Positions 63,173 to 64,000 of a stretch of DNA of 64,000 bases are shown piece by piece. The notes under the pieces are model-generated. The model had not been told where the DNA came from. It did no database searches and worked only from the letters and a program-made list of their open reading frames with translations. A program made the translations under genes and the position numbers. Location: assembly GCF_023159225.1 (NCBI RefSeq), contig NC_063188.1, positions 13,971,086 through 14,035,085 of the forward strand, read 5' to 3'. How positions within the stretch are numbered: position 1 is the first letter of the stretch; the number at the start of each line of letters is the position of its first letter. Source of the stretch: Perognathus longimembris pacificus. Taxonomy: Eukaryota > Chordata > Mammalia > Rodentia > Heteromyidae.

Positions 63173-63409
63173 AAATTTTTTTTTTGATCGTGGGTCTTGA
63201 ACTCTGGGCCTGGGTGCTGTCCCTGAGCTCTTCAGCTCAAGGCTAGCGCTCTACCACTTTGAGCCACAGCGCCACTTCTGGTTTTCTGGTGGTTCATTAG
63301 AGATAAGAGTCTTAGGGATTTGCCTGACCAGGCTGGCTATGAACCACAATTCTCTCAGATCTCAGCCTCCTGAGCAGCTAGGATGACAGGCGTGAGCCAC
63401 CAGTGGCTG
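63173..63409 (-). repeat. B1-Geo SINE, antisense
   Basis: From a T run and GATCGTGGGTCTTGAACTCT to GTGAGCCACCAGTGGCTGG. Well preserved, with CpG sites in AGCGCTCTACC and GACAGGCGTGAG. Confidence 0.9.
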
Positions 63410-64000
63410 GTTTTGCTTTGGGTTTTTGTTGTTGTAGCCTAATATGATTGTGGAGTTTGAGTAACTTCCTGAATGCCACAGGAACATGAAATTGGCATTG
63501 AGGGACACTGCCCCTGCACCTGGGTGGCAGCAGACCCTGTGTATCTTCATTCTCACAGCAAGGAGTTTCTTGTTTGGCCTAAGAGGGTTTTGTGAGCCCG
63601 TGCTTAGTGACCTAGGTACTAAGATGAAAGTCTTATTTGCTTTATGGAACTTGTTTCACTTGAACTTCTTGGTATATTTTCCTTAACTTCTTTTGATATT
63701 TGATTTGCTTCTTTAGTGTGATATTCATGATTGGCTATTTTTATCTGCTTAGGAAATGAAAGCAAAAGACAAGAGGCAAATATTAAAAGTCCTCATGGAA
63801 AGGACTGGCAGAACAGATGGCATGAGTCTATAATGATAGCTGTTACAAAGATATAAGGAGGCTGGATAAGCTAGCAAAAGAAATATTAAATAAGGTAAAT
63901 AAAGGTTTTATAAACCACCAGGTCAGGCCTGAACTTTAACTATAGCATACTTGGTGATCTAAATGAATTTATTTTGTCTTGGGACTTTTCTAACCAGTTT
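63410..64000. other. Unassigned non-coding stretch to window end
   Basis: No gene recognised. Short frames at 63362-63686 have no domain. Confidence 0.35.

Overview
This is 64 kb of repeat-dense, gene-poor nuclear DNA from a mammal, most likely a rodent of the superfamily Geomyoidea (kangaroo rats, pocket mice, pocket gophers). The diagnosis rests on about 17 copies of a dimeric SINE. Its left half is ID-like (tRNA-Ala-like, with a near-perfect Pol III B box GGTTCGATTCC). Its right half starts near AGAAGTGGCGCTGTGGCTCA and ends near GTTCAAGCCCCAGGACTGGC. I recognise this as IDL-Geo, a SINE reported only from Geomyoidea. About 48 more SINE copies join a B1 (7SL-derived) head to the same Geo right half; I call these B1-Geo as a working label. 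The species cannot be resolved by eye.

I found no convincing protein-coding exon, tRNA, rRNA or CRISPR array. Nearly all open reading frames are short, lie in repeats, or are translations of simple repeats. The exceptions are fossils of mobile-element proteins: the C-terminal part of L1 ORF2 at 26.5-27.4 kb and a frameshifted hAT-type transposase at 40.4-41.0 kb.

Layout. 0-10 kb: SINEs over old MIR and L2 remnants, with a 0.9 kb pyrimidine tract at 3.25-4.17 kb. 10-25 kb: mostly antisense SINEs, old B1/ID composites, a 5'-truncated L1 at 20.0 kb and an L1 relic at 22.3 kb. 25-37 kb: an L1-rich zone. It holds a young truncated L1 with an apparent 3' transduction (26.5-28.0 kb) and an old L1 ORF2 split by two SINEs (33.4-35.6 kb). 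It also holds one IDL-Geo nested in another (35.8-36.3 kb). 37-42 kb: lower repeat density, with an LTR-derived retrocopy (38.75-39.15 kb) and the hAT fossil. 42-50 kb: a SINE cluster and an antisense ERVL-MaLR element with both LTRs (46.7-48.2 kb). 50-64 kb: mainly antisense L1 remnants, a 309 bp L1 stub with clean target-site duplications, and many SINEs.

The insertions form a readable relative chronology. MIR/L2 and MaLR relics are broken by B1-Geo copies, which are in turn broken by IDL-Geo copies. A CpG-retaining IDL-Geo subgroup is nested inside an older IDL-Geo and looks youngest. Many microsatellites sit at the 3' tails of SINEs. In at least two cases they lie inside the target-site duplications, so they grew from the tail after insertion. 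I did not find a new gene system. The most worthwhile observations are the L1 3' transduction, the L1-mobilised LTR transcript, the hAT fossil, the tRNA-like nature of the Geo unit, and the SINE-tail microsatellites. All boundaries are by eye, usually within about 5-15 bases.
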